This document shows positions 17,514 through 26,452 of a stretch of DNA of 64,000 bases, in pieces. The DNA lies in assembly GCF_047314965.1 (NCBI RefSeq), contig NZ_JBLBVK010000058.1, positions 248,001-312,000 of the forward strand, in the 5' to 3' direction. Made by a program: the position numbers and the translations under genes. Within the stretch, counting starts at the first letter, position 1. Each line of letters starts with the position of its first letter. The notes beneath the pieces are model-generated. The model was not told where the DNA came from. It saw only the letters and a list, made by a program, of their open reading frames with translations, and did not search any database. This DNA comes from JAVJUV01 sp047314965 (GTDB lineage Bacteria > Pseudomonadota > Alphaproteobacteria > Rhodobacterales > Rhodobacteraceae).

Positions 17514-18989
17514 TCAGAAGACCGGCGGGTAATGGCGGCCGCCGCGTTCCAGCGTGATCCACCGAAGTTCCGTGAAAGCGTCCAGCGACCAGCGGCCGCC
17601 GTAACGCCCGACGCCCGAGGCCTTGACGCCCCCGAAGGGCACCTGCGGTTCGTCGTTGATGTTCTGGTCGTTGACATGAACCATGCCGGTCTCTAGCCGG
17701 CCGGCCATGGCCAGCGCGCGCGCCTCGTCCGCCGTCCAGATCGCGGCGGTCAGGCCGTACTCCGTGTCGTTGTTCATGGAGATCGCCTCCTCCTCCGTCC
17801 GGAAGGGGCAGACCATGACCACGGGCCCGAAGGTCTCGTCGTGCCAGATGTCCATGTTCGTGTTGATGTTCGACAGAACGGTCGGTTCGACGAAGTTCTC
17901 CCAGGCGTTGCCACCCAGGTCGACATGCGCGCCCTTGGCGACGGCGTCATCGATCAGAGCTTTGACGCGATGTGCCTGCCGCGTGTTCACCATCGGGCCG
18001 ATAGTGTTGGACTTGTCGTTGACGTGGCCGGTCTTCAGCTTGGCGGCCCGGGCCAGGAAACGCTGCATGAAGGGCTCGTAGACGCTTTCGTGGACCAGAA
18101 GCTTTTCGGTCGACATGCAGACCTGGCCCTGATGCATGAAGCAGCCGAAGTTCGCGGCTTCGGCAGCCTTGTCGAGATCAGCATCCTCGAGCACGATCAT
18201 CGAGTCCTTGCCGCCCAGTTCGACGCAGCACTTCTTGAGGTACGCGCCGCACTTGGCCGCGATGTGCCGGCCCACGGCGGTGGACCCGGTGAACGAGATT
18301 CCCTTGACCAGCGGATGTTCGATCATCGCGTCGCCAACCTCGGCCACGTTGTCGCGCGAACAGGTCACCACGTTGAACACCCCGGCCGGAATGCCGGCCT
18401 CTTCAAGGATCTCTGCGTGGTAGAGTCCGCCGGAGTAAGGCGTGTCTTCGGACGGTTTCAGCACCACGCAGTTGCCCGCTGCCAGCGCGGCGGCATAACC
18501 GCGCGAGGTCAGGATGCCCGGCATGTTCCAGGGACTGATGACGCCGACAACGCCAAGCGGCCAGCGCGTGGCCATCGAGACCTTGCCATGCTCCGAGGGC
18601 AGCACCTCGCCGATCGACTGGTAGCAGAGCGAGGCGGAGGTGCGGAAGATTTCGGCGACGAAGCCGGCCTCGAACACGCCTTTGCCGTACCAGCCGCCGC
18701 CTTCGTACATCACGGCGTTGATGAAGTCGTCCTTGCGGCGCTCCCAGATGTCGGCGACGCGCAGAAGCGCCTTTGCGCGTTCCTGGAAGGATTTGCCCGA
18801 CCATTCGGGGAAGGCGGCCTGCGCGGCCTGGATCGCGCGCTCCATGTCGACGGCGCTGCCGTCGGGGATGCGGGCGTAGAGCGTGTTGTCGGACGGGTTC
18901 AGGTCGTCGAAGGTCCGGGCTGCGGGAACCCACGAGCCTCCGATGTACATCCCCCGGATGTTCGGTGAGACGTTCGGCGTATCAAGCAT
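17514..18989 (-). CDS. NAD(P)-dependent aldehyde dehydrogenase (aromatic/benzaldehyde type)
   Basis: A 491-residue aldehyde dehydrogenase that oxidises an aldehyde to the acid with NAD(P)+. Catalytic residues are Glu257 (ELGGKDS) and Cys291 (GQVCMS), and the cofactor-site segment is SFTGSTAVGR. The C-terminal QVPFGGVKASGVGRYGG is standard. Details such as GQVCMSTEK are like benzaldehyde, vanillin and salicylaldehyde dehydrogenases. AGGAGGTAA precedes the ATG. It sits 5 nt after the LivF gene. Together with the aldehyde dehydrogenase at the head of the operon, it suggests that the imported ligand yields two aldehydes. Confidence 0.88.
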   Translation of the reverse strand: MLDTPNVSPNIRGMYIGGSWVPAARTFDDLNPSDNTLYARIPDGSAVDMERAIQAAQAAFPEWSGKSFQERAKALLRVADIWERRKDDFINAVMYEGGGWYGKGVFEAGFVAEIFRTSASLCYQSIGEVLPSEHGKVSMATRWPLGVVGVISPWNMPGILTSRGYAAALAAGNCVVLKPSEDTPYSGGLYHAEILEEAGIPAGVFNVVTCSRDNVAEVGDAMIEHPLVKGISFTGSTAVGRHIAAKCGAYLKKCCVELGGKDSMIVLEDADLDKAAEAANFGCFMHQGQVCMSTEKLLVHESVYEPFMQRFLARAAKLKTGHVNDKSNTIGPMVNTRQAHRVKALIDDAVAKGAHVDLGGNAWENFVEPTVLSNINTNMDIWHDETFGPVVMVCPFRTEEEAISMNNDTEYGLTAAIWTADEARALAMAGRLETGMVHVNDQNINDEPQVPFGGVKASGVGRYGGRWSLDAFTELRWITLERGGRHYPPVF

Positions 18990-18994
18990 GGAAG

Positions 18995-20188
18995 TTACCT
19001 CCTGTCATGGCCGGGCCGATAGCTCTCGGCGCGGCGGGCGGCGGATTCGATTTCGTCGAGAATTGTGCGCAACCGATCGGACGACGCGCTGAGATCCGGC
19101 ATTTTCGCCGGTTCCGGGCGCCGGGGAGCCGGGCCGGGCATGGGTTGGGCGCGCGGCGGCACGCTGCCGGTCGGGCGGCGGGACGCCTTGGCGCTCGCCC
19201 GGGCGACCAGGTCGTCGACATTGGGCGCGGTCGGAGCCGGGGCCGTGCGGACGGGTTTCTGCGAGACGAACTCGGGTTTCGGCACGGTTTGCCGAGCCGG
19301 AGCGGGTGCCGCCGGTGTTGCCCGGGGCGTCTGCTGCGGCGTGGGGTGGGCCGGTGACGTCAGGCCCTTCAAGGCGGCGGCGGCAATGTCGCGGGGCGAG
19401 GGGCCCGAGGCCGGACGCGGCGTACTGGCCAGTGCCGTTTTGGGTGTCGGTGTCGAGGTCATCGGTGCTGCCCGACCTCCGCCACCGCCCAGATAGGCTT
19501 TCTGAACAGCCGGATCCTTTGCCAGCTTTTCGGCTGTGTCTTCATGAACGATCGATCCATTTTCGAGGAGATAGCCCCGGTCGGCGATCCGCAGGCTTTG
19601 CTTTGCATTCTGCTCGACCAGGAGCACGCCCAGACCGGCGGCCCTGACCGTCAGCAGGCTTTGGAACAGGTCCTTGCAGAGCAGAGGCGACAAGCCGAGC
19701 GAGGGTTCGTCCAGGGCCAGAATTTCGGGGCTGGACATCATGGCCCGACCTATTGCGACCATTTGCTGCTCGCCGCCCGACATGGTTCTGACAGTCTGCC
19801 GGCGGCGTTCGGCAAGTTTCGGAAACAGCGTCAGGACGCGTTCAAGATTGCTCGCCTCGTCGTCGCGGGCACGCTCGGAATAGGCGCCAAGGAGCAGGTT
19901 TTCCTGAACGGTAAGATCACCGAAGATGCCGCGTCCCTCGGGAACGAGTGCCAGGCCGGACTCGACGATGCGGTCGGGTTTCTGGCCGATCAGTTCATCA
20001 CCGCTCAGCGTGACGGAGCCGGTCGCCTTTCCTTCGCATATTCCGGAGAGCGCCTTCAGGAGCGTGGATTTCCCCGCTCCGTTCGCGCCGAGGATAACCA
20101 CGATTTCGCCGGGTGAGACCCGGAGAGATGCGTTCTCGAGCGCGCGGTGCTGACCGTAGCTGACGGAAAGACCTTTCACCTCAAGCAT
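18995..20188 (-). CDS. Branched-chain amino acid-type ABC ATPase (LivF-like) with proline-rich C-terminal tail
   Basis: A 397-residue protein. Residues 1-235 form a complete LivF-type ATPase: Walker A GANGAGKS (34-41), signature MSGGEQQ (136-142), Walker B ILALDEP (156-162) and a C-terminal AYLGG. Usual LivF proteins end here. The remaining roughly 160 residues are Pro/Ala/Thr-rich and probably disordered. They finish in a charged helix (DRLRTILDEIESAARRAE) near the C-terminus. The tail stays in the high-GC coding frame up to a stop next to the aldehyde dehydrogenase ribosome-binding site, so it does not look like a frameshift artefact. It overlaps LivG by 8 nt. Confidence 0.88.
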   Translation of the reverse strand: MLEVKGLSVSYGQHRALENASLRVSPGEIVVILGANGAGKSTLLKALSGICEGKATGSVTLSGDELIGQKPDRIVESGLALVPEGRGIFGDLTVQENLLLGAYSERARDDEASNLERVLTLFPKLAERRRQTVRTMSGGEQQMVAIGRAMMSSPEILALDEPSLGLSPLLCKDLFQSLLTVRAAGLGVLLVEQNAKQSLRIADRGYLLENGSIVHEDTAEKLAKDPAVQKAYLGGGGGRAAPMTSTPTPKTALASTPRPASGPSPRDIAAAALKGLTSPAHPTPQQTPRATPAAPAPARQTVPKPEFVSQKPVRTAPAPTAPNVDDLVARASAKASRRPTGSVPPRAQPMPGPAPRRPEPAKMPDLSASSDRLRTILDEIESAARRAESYRPGHDRR

Positions 20189-20918
20189 CGTCGTCTCCCA
20201 GGTAGGCCCGTATGACTTCCGGGTCCGACAGAACCTGGTCTGGCGTCCCTTCTGCGATCTTCAGGCCCGAGGACATGACCACGCAGCGGTCGCAGAGCGA
20301 GCGGATCGCATCCATCACGTGTTCGACCAGAATGATCGTCCTGCCTTCATCGCGCAGCCGTCTGATCAGGGCGATCCCTTCTTCAAGCTCGGTCGGGTTC
20401 AGCCCGGCAAGCCACTCGTCCAGCAACAGTATCTTCGGATCGGACGCCAGTACGCGGGCCAGTTCGACCCGCTTGGTGTCGATATAGGTCAGTTGCCCGA
20501 CTGTCGCGTAGGCGCGGCGGGCAAGTCCCACCAGTTCCAGCATCCGCAGGGCGTGGGCGTCGGCCTCGCTTCCCCAGCGGCGACGATGACCGAACACCGC
20601 TCCGGCGCGGACGTTGTCGAGCACCGTCATCGACGGCAGCAGCCGCACGAGCTGGAAGGTGCGGGCGATTCCCCGGCGCGCGATATCCTGCGCGGGCAAG
20701 CCGGTGATCGGCGTGTCGCGCAGCGAGATAGTCCCGGAGGTCGGCTTCAGCGCCCCCGATATCAGGTTCAGCGTCGTCGACTTGCCCGACCCGTTCGGGC
20801 CGATCAACCCCATGACCTCGTGCTCGGTCACGTCGAAATCGATGTCGTTGACCGCGACCAGCCCGCCGAACCTCTTGGTTGCCCCGCGCAAGGACAGGAT
20901 GGGCGTGCCGGTCCTCAT
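20181..20918 (-). CDS. Branched-chain amino acid-type ABC ATPase (LivG-like)
   Basis: A 245-residue ATPase partner of LivF. Walker A GPNGSGKS is near residue 41, and Walker B reads ILLLDEWLAGLNP, where Trp replaces the usual Pro after Asp-Glu. The signature region is LTYIDTKRVELARVLA rather than LSGGQ. Divergent signature loops of this sort are common in LivG proteins and are not evidence of inactivation. The C-terminal VIRAYLG is family-typical. Four-base overlap with the LivM gene and eight with LivF. Confidence 0.88.
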   Translation of the reverse strand: MRTGTPILSLRGATKRFGGLVAVNDIDFDVTEHEVMGLIGPNGSGKSTTLNLISGALKPTSGTISLRDTPITGLPAQDIARRGIARTFQLVRLLPSMTVLDNVRAGAVFGHRRRWGSEADAHALRMLELVGLARRAYATVGQLTYIDTKRVELARVLASDPKILLLDEWLAGLNPTELEEGIALIRRLRDEGRTIILVEHVMDAIRSLCDRCVVMSSGLKIAEGTPDQVLSDPEVIRAYLGDDDA

Positions 20919-21850
20919 GGGAAGGCCTCGCGGTTGGTGATTTTGCGGCGGATCGCCTCGATCAGGCCGACGAACCCTTTGGGCAGAAGGTATACGATGA
21001 TCAGGAAGCTGACGCCGAGGAGCAGGGTCGTCTGGTTCGGGAAGCTGGCCGAGATCGCCTCCCAGAGGAAGGTGAACGGGATCACGCCGACGATCGGCCC
21101 CCAGAGGCGGCCCAGTCCGCCGAGAAGCGCCATGATCACGACGAGGAAGGAAAGCATGGGTGTGAACGCGAGGGACGGTTCGATGTAGATGTAGCGCGGT
21201 GCGAGGACACCGCCCACAACCGAAGCGACCGCGCCCGAGACCATGAACAGCAGTACCTTGGCGCGTGCGGTGTTGATGCCGGAGTGGCGGGCCACTTCCT
21301 CGTCATCGCCGATGATGCGCAGCGCAAAGCCAAGACGCGAGCGGCCGATGGCCCAGCCTATCAGGTAGACGATCCCGGCCAGCGCCACCAGCTGCCAGTA
21401 GATATGCGTCTCGGTGAGATCGGTCAGCACATAGAGGCCCTTCTGGCCCGACACGTTCTGGCCCCAAGTCACCAGCTGGCGCACCAGTTCGGACAGGCCG
21501 AGCGTGAAGATCACGAAATAGACGCCCGAGAGCCTGAGCGTTGCCAATCCGACGAGGCCAGCCACGACGGCGCCGAGGATGCCGGCGACAGGCAAGGTCA
21601 GCCAGTAGTTCAGGCCGTTCTCGATGCCCAGTGCGGTGGTATAGGTGCCCAATCCGAAAAAGGCGGCAGTGGCCAGCGAGATGTAATGCGTCGGTCCCGA
21701 AAACAGCGCCCAGGAGGTCGAGAGCACCGTATACATCGCGATCGTCACGCCGATGGTCAGCAGGTAGGCATCGCCCGTCAATGGCAGGCAGGCCGCGATC
21801 GCCAGAAGCGCCGCGCAGAGGATGATGTTCTGCCAGTCGCGCGCCGTCAT
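20915..21850 (-). CDS. Branched-chain amino acid-type ABC permease (LivM-like)
   Basis: A 311-residue inner-membrane permease with about nine or ten hydrophobic segments. GGLGRLWGPIVGVIPF near residue 240 is the conserved cytoplasmic loop of LivM proteins that contacts LivG. It pairs with the LivH-like permease, whose stop codon overlaps its start (ATGA). Liv-type importers in this lineage transport amino acids, amides, urea or aromatic acids. The flanking aldehyde dehydrogenases argue for an aromatic or aldehyde-yielding ligand here. Confidence 0.88.
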   Translation of the reverse strand: MTARDWQNIILCAALLAIAACLPLTGDAYLLTIGVTIAMYTVLSTSWALFSGPTHYISLATAAFFGLGTYTTALGIENGLNYWLTLPVAGILGAVVAGLVGLATLRLSGVYFVIFTLGLSELVRQLVTWGQNVSGQKGLYVLTDLTETHIYWQLVALAGIVYLIGWAIGRSRLGFALRIIGDDEEVARHSGINTARAKVLLFMVSGAVASVVGGVLAPRYIYIEPSLAFTPMLSFLVVIMALLGGLGRLWGPIVGVIPFTFLWEAISASFPNQTTLLLGVSFLIIVYLLPKGFVGLIEAIRRKITNREAFP

Positions 21851-22713
21851 GCGATTTTCCTCCCGAACAGGCCCTCGGGACGGAAGAGAAGGATCAGAAC
21901 GAACATCAAATAGGCTGCAGCGAGGGTCAAACCGGGGTCGATCATCGTGGCGACAAATGTTTCCAGGAGACCCAGCAGAAGTGCCGCGACAACCGTGCCG
22001 CGCACGTCTCCGACGCCGCCCATGATGACGATGACCAGCGCCTTCAGCGTGAACATTACGCCAGTGGAGGCGTCCAGCGTCAGGAATGTCGAGATCAGCG
22101 CGCCGCCCACGGCGGTGACGGCGCCGCCAAGCGCGAAGGCCAGCGCCGAGAGTTTCGGCACGTCGATGCCCACCAGCCGGGCGCTGTCGGGAGCGACCGC
22201 GATGGCGCGGATCGACATGCCTGCGCGGCTCTTGTTCAGCCAGAGCCAGAGGCCGCCGCAGATGATGGCGGCCGCGATGGCTGCGGTCAGGCGGTTCAGC
22301 GCGAAGGTGTCACCCAGGATTTGCACGGGGCGGGCGAGGTAGGAGTAGGAGAAATAGTCGCCTCCGAAGACGGCCAGCATCAGGCCGACCGAGACGAAGG
22401 CGAGGCCGAACGTGGTCAGGATCGCATCGACTTCGAGCTGCCCGCGCGACTTGGCGCGTTTGACCAGCGGGCGCAGCATGATGACGTAGATCAGCCAGTT
22501 CACGGCAAAGGCCAGAGGCGCGACGATGAAGATCGTCAGAAGCGGGCTGACCTGCCCGGCGGTATAAAACCAGAAGGCGGCAAAGCCGCCCGCGACCAGG
22601 AACTCGCCGTTGGCGAGGTTCATGATGCGCGCGATTCCATATTGCAGGTTCAGCCCCATGGCGATCAGCGCATAGGTGCCTCCCAGCAAAAGGCCCGTGA
22701 TCAGAATATCCAT
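21847..22713 (-). CDS. Branched-chain amino acid-type ABC permease (LivH-like)
   Basis: A 288-residue polytopic permease. The N-terminal LLLGGTYALIAMGLNLQYG and NLANGEFLVAGGF segments are diagnostic of LivH, and the C-terminal MGGVGDVRGTVVAALLLG is the ATPase-contact loop. GAGAGGA lies upstream of the ATG. A 54-nt gap containing a GC-rich hairpin separates it from the binding-protein gene upstream, whereas the remaining transporter genes overlap. Confidence 0.88.
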   Translation of the reverse strand: MDILITGLLLGGTYALIAMGLNLQYGIARIMNLANGEFLVAGGFAAFWFYTAGQVSPLLTIFIVAPLAFAVNWLIYVIMLRPLVKRAKSRGQLEVDAILTTFGLAFVSVGLMLAVFGGDYFSYSYLARPVQILGDTFALNRLTAAIAAAIICGGLWLWLNKSRAGMSIRAIAVAPDSARLVGIDVPKLSALAFALGGAVTAVGGALISTFLTLDASTGVMFTLKALVIVIMGGVGDVRGTVVAALLLGLLETFVATMIDPGLTLAAAYLMFVLILLFRPEGLFGRKIA

Positions 22714-22730
22714 GCCGTCCTCTCGGTGGT

Positions 22731-22760
22731 CCGGCCCCGAGGCTTCAGCCCCGGAGCCGG
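22731..22760 (-). terminator. Intraoperon hairpin after LivK-like gene
   Basis: On the minus-strand transcript, 13-nt arms at 22748-22760 and 22731-22743 pair completely with two G-U wobbles around a 4-nt loop. On the opposite strand those two positions would be A-C mismatches, so the structure is specific to the sense transcript. It begins 7 nt after the binding-protein stop, before LivH. Confidence 0.6.
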
Positions 22761-22767
22761 GTAGCGC

Positions 22768-23970
22768 TTATTCCCAGCCGGTTTTCGGCATGGCTGCGAC
22801 CGCGCCTTCACGGCCGGTCGACGCGACACCCTTGAAGACGCCGCCCTGCCACTGACCGACGGTCCAGTACTTGGCGTTCGAGTTGTTCTCGTCCCACTCG
22901 ACGCGGCCGATTACGGTGTCGAAGCCGTTGTTGCCGATGTACTCGGCGACCGCAGCCTTGTCGGTCGTGCCCGCGCCCTCGATCGCCTGCTGAAGGATCT
23001 GGAAAGAGGCATAGGCGGGAGCCGAGGCCCAGTAGTCGGGCTTGGCGCCGGTGACCGCCTCGTGGCGTGCCGCGTATTCCTTGAAGGCGTCGCCGTCGGC
23101 GTAAACGCCGCCCGCACCCAGAACACCCTCCGCCGCGGCGCCGAAGCGGCCGGCATAGGCCGGGAATGCGGTGGCGACGGCGGTGTAGAACGCCTTGGGC
23201 GCAAGGCCCTCGATCATGGCCTGTTCGGTCAGGCCGAAGGTGTCGGGCGGGTAGGACCACGCCACGAAGGCATCAGGATTCGCGTCCTTGGCGCCCTTGA
23301 TGACGGGCGACAGGTCCTGAGTGCCCAGAGGATAGGACGACTCGTAGACGATCTCGAAGCCCGCTGCCTCGAGTTGCGGCTTGCCGACTTCGGCCAGTTC
23401 GATGCCGAAGGCGTCGGCCACGTTGACCATGGCCACGGTGTTGCCGATCTCGCCCGCGTCCCGCATCTGGCTCAGAACCTCCACCACGCCGCCGGACAGG
23501 CCGGTCGCGCCGCCCAGAAGGAAGTACATGTTCGGGAATTTCGAGGACAGATCCTCGATCTGGTCCGAGATGGCGGTGTGGGTGACCATCGGGTAGCCGA
23601 ACCGCTCGAAGATCGGCGCCGAGGCGATGTTCAGGCCGGTCCCGTAGGGGGCCAGGATGAAATCGGCTTCATCCTGGGTGGCCAGACGCTGAACGGCCTT
23701 GATGGTTTCGCCGGGATTGGTCTGGTCGTCGTATTCGATGATCTCGACCATCCGCTTCGTTCCGCCGACGTCGATACCGCCGGCTTCGTTCACGTCATGC
23801 GCCCAGAGCCGGACGTTCGGCCAGAAGGTGACTTCCGCGCCGCCTGCCAGCGGGCCGGTCTTTGGGCCTACCGCGCCGATCTTGAGCGCGTCCTGCGCCA
23901 ACGCCGGGCTGGCAATGCCGAGGGCAAGCGTCGCTGCCGCGGCTGTTTTCAGAATCGTTCTCCGTTCCAT
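22768..23970 (-). CDS. Branched-chain amino acid-type ABC substrate-binding protein (LivK-like)
   Basis: A 400-residue periplasmic binding protein of the type I fold. The N-terminus MERRTILK followed by a hydrophobic stretch to SPALAQ is a signal peptide with a twin arginine, so Tat export is possible. The mature part begins DALKIGAVGPKTGPLAGG, the standard LivK opening. AGGGAGGA lies upstream of the start at 23970. It is the first transporter gene, 13 nt after the aldehyde dehydrogenase. The ligand is unknown; aromatic-acid-binding relatives of this family exist in alphaproteobacteria. Confidence 0.88.
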   Translation of the reverse strand: MERRTILKTAAAATLALGIASPALAQDALKIGAVGPKTGPLAGGAEVTFWPNVRLWAHDVNEAGGIDVGGTKRMVEIIEYDDQTNPGETIKAVQRLATQDEADFILAPYGTGLNIASAPIFERFGYPMVTHTAISDQIEDLSSKFPNMYFLLGGATGLSGGVVEVLSQMRDAGEIGNTVAMVNVADAFGIELAEVGKPQLEAAGFEIVYESSYPLGTQDLSPVIKGAKDANPDAFVAWSYPPDTFGLTEQAMIEGLAPKAFYTAVATAFPAYAGRFGAAAEGVLGAGGVYADGDAFKEYAARHEAVTGAKPDYWASAPAYASFQILQQAIEGAGTTDKAAVAEYIGNNGFDTVIGRVEWDENNSNAKYWTVGQWQGGVFKGVASTGREGAVAAMPKTGWE

Positions 23971-23983
23971 GTCTGGTCCTCCC

Positions 23984-25432
23984 TTAAAGAACGTCATTTT
24001 CGCCCGGACCGTTGTCCTTGGCGTCGTCATGAATTGCGATCCACTGGCATTCCGTGAATTCGCGCAGGGCTTCGGTTCCACCGAAGCGTCCGTAACCCGA
24101 GGCTTTCATGCCCCCGAACGGCATGGCCGGGTCGTCGAACACGGTCGATCCGTTGACATGACCAATGCCGGTTTCGATCTCCCCCAGCAGGGCTTGTGCG
24201 GCCATGACATCGGCGCTGAACACCGAAGCCACGAGGCCGAAATCCGTGTCGTTGGCGATGGCAAGTGCTTCATCGCGGTCACTGACGTGAACGATGCCCG
24301 CGATGGGGCCAAAGGCTTCCTCGTCGTAGATGCGCATACCCGGGCCCACCCGATCGAGAATGGTGGGCTGGATGCTGCCACCCGAGAGTTCGCCTCCGGT
24401 GACGAGCGAGGCTCCCTTTCCCAGCGCGTCCTCGATCATGGCGCCGATGCGAACTGCGGCGGCAGGGCTGATCAGTGCACCAAGCGGAGCGTCTCCCGGT
24501 CGAAACCGCAGTTTTTCCGCTTCGGCCCGGAACTTTGCCACGAAGTCTTCGGCCACACTGTCTTCGACAAGGACGCGCTCCGTCGACATGCAGATCTGGC
24601 CCTGGTTGAAGAAACTGCCATGGGCGGCGGCGCGGGCGGCTTGGTCGAGATCGGCATCCGCCAGCACGATCATCGTTCCCTTCCCGGACAGTTCCAGCAG
24701 GCAGGGCTTGAGATGGCGCGCAGCGGCGACGGCGATCTCGCGTCCGACACGTGTCGAGCCGGTGAAGTTGATCCGCCGGACAGCCGGGTGCGCGATCAGC
24801 GTATCGACGACTTCCTCTGCGTGATCTGGCGCGTTCGTGATGTAGTTCAGCACGCCGGCGGGCAGGCCGGCCGAGTTGACGATGTCGGCTACCCATTCAT
24901 GGGTCTTCGGGCAGAGTTCTGAGCCCTTGAGCACAACCGTGTTTCCGCAGGCCAGCGGAGCGGCAATGGCGCGAGTCGCCAGGGTGACTGCGGCGTTCCA
25001 AGGGGCGATCCCGAGCACCACGCCAGCAGGGCGGCGGCTCAGAATGTAATTGCCATGTCGCTCACTGTCGGACCGGAGTGCCGCTGCGAGGTCCTTTGTC
25101 TGGCGTAGCATCTGTGCGGCGATGCCGATATTGAAACGCACCCAATCGGGCGACGACCCGACCTCTTCGCAGGCAATCGCCACAACCTCTTCGGCGTTTG
25201 CCTCCATCAGCGCAGCAGCGCATTCGAGAATGGCTACCCGGTCCTCGTGAGACGTTGCCGACCATTCGGCGAACGCCCCGGCTGCGGCCGTCGCTGCCTG
25301 ACGCGCCTCTGCCGCACGCCCGGCGGCGGCGCGCGTCACGACAGAGTCCGACATAGGACCGCGCCTCTCGAACGAAGCGCCGGGCGCGGGCGAAATCGAC
25401 TGCCCGTTAATGATGAGGCTCGTCTCGTACAG
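23984..25432 (-). CDS. NAD(P)-dependent aldehyde dehydrogenase, probable CTG start
   Basis: The family core is clear: the oxyanion-region segment GIAPWNAAVTLATRAIA, Glu in LLELSGKGT (Ser replaces the usual first Gly) and Cys in GQICMS. The first in-frame ATG is at 25354 and would give 456 residues lacking the usual N-terminus. Translating upstream gives LYETSLIINGQSISPAP then GASFERRGP, which is the expected first strand of an aldehyde dehydrogenase, and the frame is closed by TAG at 25448-25450. No ATG, GTG or TTG lies between. GGGAGG followed by AGCAG precedes a CTG at 25430-25432, giving 482 residues, a normal family length. First gene of the Liv-flotillin operon. Confidence 0.85.
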   Translation of the reverse strand: MYETSLIINGQSISPAPGASFERRGPMSDSVVTRAAAGRAAEARQAATAAAGAFAEWSATSHEDRVAILECAAALMEANAEEVVAIACEEVGSSPDWVRFNIGIAAQMLRQTKDLAAALRSDSERHGNYILSRRPAGVVLGIAPWNAAVTLATRAIAAPLACGNTVVLKGSELCPKTHEWVADIVNSAGLPAGVLNYITNAPDHAEEVVDTLIAHPAVRRINFTGSTRVGREIAVAAARHLKPCLLELSGKGTMIVLADADLDQAARAAAHGSFFNQGQICMSTERVLVEDSVAEDFVAKFRAEAEKLRFRPGDAPLGALISPAAAVRIGAMIEDALGKGASLVTGGELSGGSIQPTILDRVGPGMRIYDEEAFGPIAGIVHVSDRDEALAIANDTDFGLVASVFSADVMAAQALLGEIETGIGHVNGSTVFDDPAMPFGGMKASGYGRFGGTEALREFTECQWIAIHDDAKDNGPGENDVL

Positions 25433-25558
25433 CTGCTCCTCCCCAGGCTAGCTGCTGCGACTCACGGAGGCTCTCCGGAGATACATATCAAAATTGCTAG
25501 TTTGGGCTTGGAGTAAATGACGAAATGAGGAATTATATTATCAAAAAGTGGGAATTTG

Positions 25559-26452
25559 ATGCGCTTTGATCAGCATACCGCGGCCGGTGTCGTTCGTTCG
25601 GGCCTGTTGGACGGATCACTGAGACCCCGGGTGGTGGGCTTGGCGGAGAGCCTGGCCGGACCCTCGTGGTTTGCAGTTCTGATTGAGTCCGGAGGCGCCC
25701 ATTTCTCGGACGCGGACACTCCGATTTCGGGGCCGTCACTTGTCTGGCGGCCGTGGGGAGGAGGCGCGCGTGTCACGTTTCAGGCGGGAACATCCGGAAC
25801 CTACATCATCCTAGGGCCGACTGCCCTGGCGAACGCGGTCGGTCACATGCCCGAAACGCGTGAGCTGCGCGAGATGGCTGATCGGGTTGTCATATCTGCG
25901 TTGACGCCGAGCAGCGACGATTTCCTTTCTCTCCGCGCGGTATTCCAAGGGGTCGGACGCGAACTCGGATCGGACGGTGCAGCAGCGCATGCGGTGGTCG
26001 AGGCCTACCTTCGTGTGATCCTTGTCGAGGTCTTTCGTGCCGGCAAGTCGCAACTGGAGATCAGAGAGCGACCCGGCGCATCGCACCGCGTGTTTGCCGA
26101 TTATGGCGCCCTTGTCGAAGCGCATTTCCGCGAGCGCTGGAGCGTCAACGACTACTCCCGGGCACTTGGGGTATCTCGTGACCGGCTTGGCGATATCTGC
26201 CGGAGGGTCCGCGGCCTGGGGCCAAAGGAGCTGATTGATCGCCGTGTCGCGCTGGAGGCGCGTCTGCAACTTGAGAACTCTTCGAACTCGATACAGCAGA
26301 TTGCCGGCCTGCTTGGTTTTTCTTCGGCCGCGCAGTTCAACAGGTTCTTCGCCCGAACGGTCGGACGGCCTCCGGGGGCGTATCGGGATGCATTCGTGAG
26401 GGGCGGCCAGCTGGCCGTGGCCGACCCCGCACGGCCCTACGATTGGCCGTGA
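25559..26452 (+). CDS. AraC-family transcriptional regulator
   Basis: A 297-residue regulator. Residues 1-150 look like a cupin-type sensor, and the C-terminal 100 residues hold the two AraC helix-turn-helix motifs: WSVNDYSRALGVSRDRLGDIC and SIQQIAGLLGFSSAAQFNRF, then VGRPPGAYR. The ATG at 25559 is preceded by GTGGGAA; a TTG three bases earlier is possible. It is divergent from the aldehyde dehydrogenase-Liv-flotillin operon across about 126 nt, so it is the obvious candidate activator of that operon. Confidence 0.87.
   Translation: MRFDQHTAAGVVRSGLLDGSLRPRVVGLAESLAGPSWFAVLIESGGAHFSDADTPISGPSLVWRPWGGGARVTFQAGTSGTYIILGPTALANAVGHMPETRELREMADRVVISALTPSSDDFLSLRAVFQGVGRELGSDGAAAHAVVEAYLRVILVEVFRAGKSQLEIRERPGASHRVFADYGALVEAHFRERWSVNDYSRALGVSRDRLGDICRRVRGLGPKELIDRRVALEARLQLENSSNSIQQIAGLLGFSSAAQFNRFFARTVGRPPGAYRDAFVRGGQLAVADPARPYDWP

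Noticed and set aside
18995..20188. LivF tail as a frameshift or misassembled gene
   Set aside because: The tail stays in frame with strong third-position GC and ends directly before a good ribosome-binding site; no domain of another protein is interrupted.
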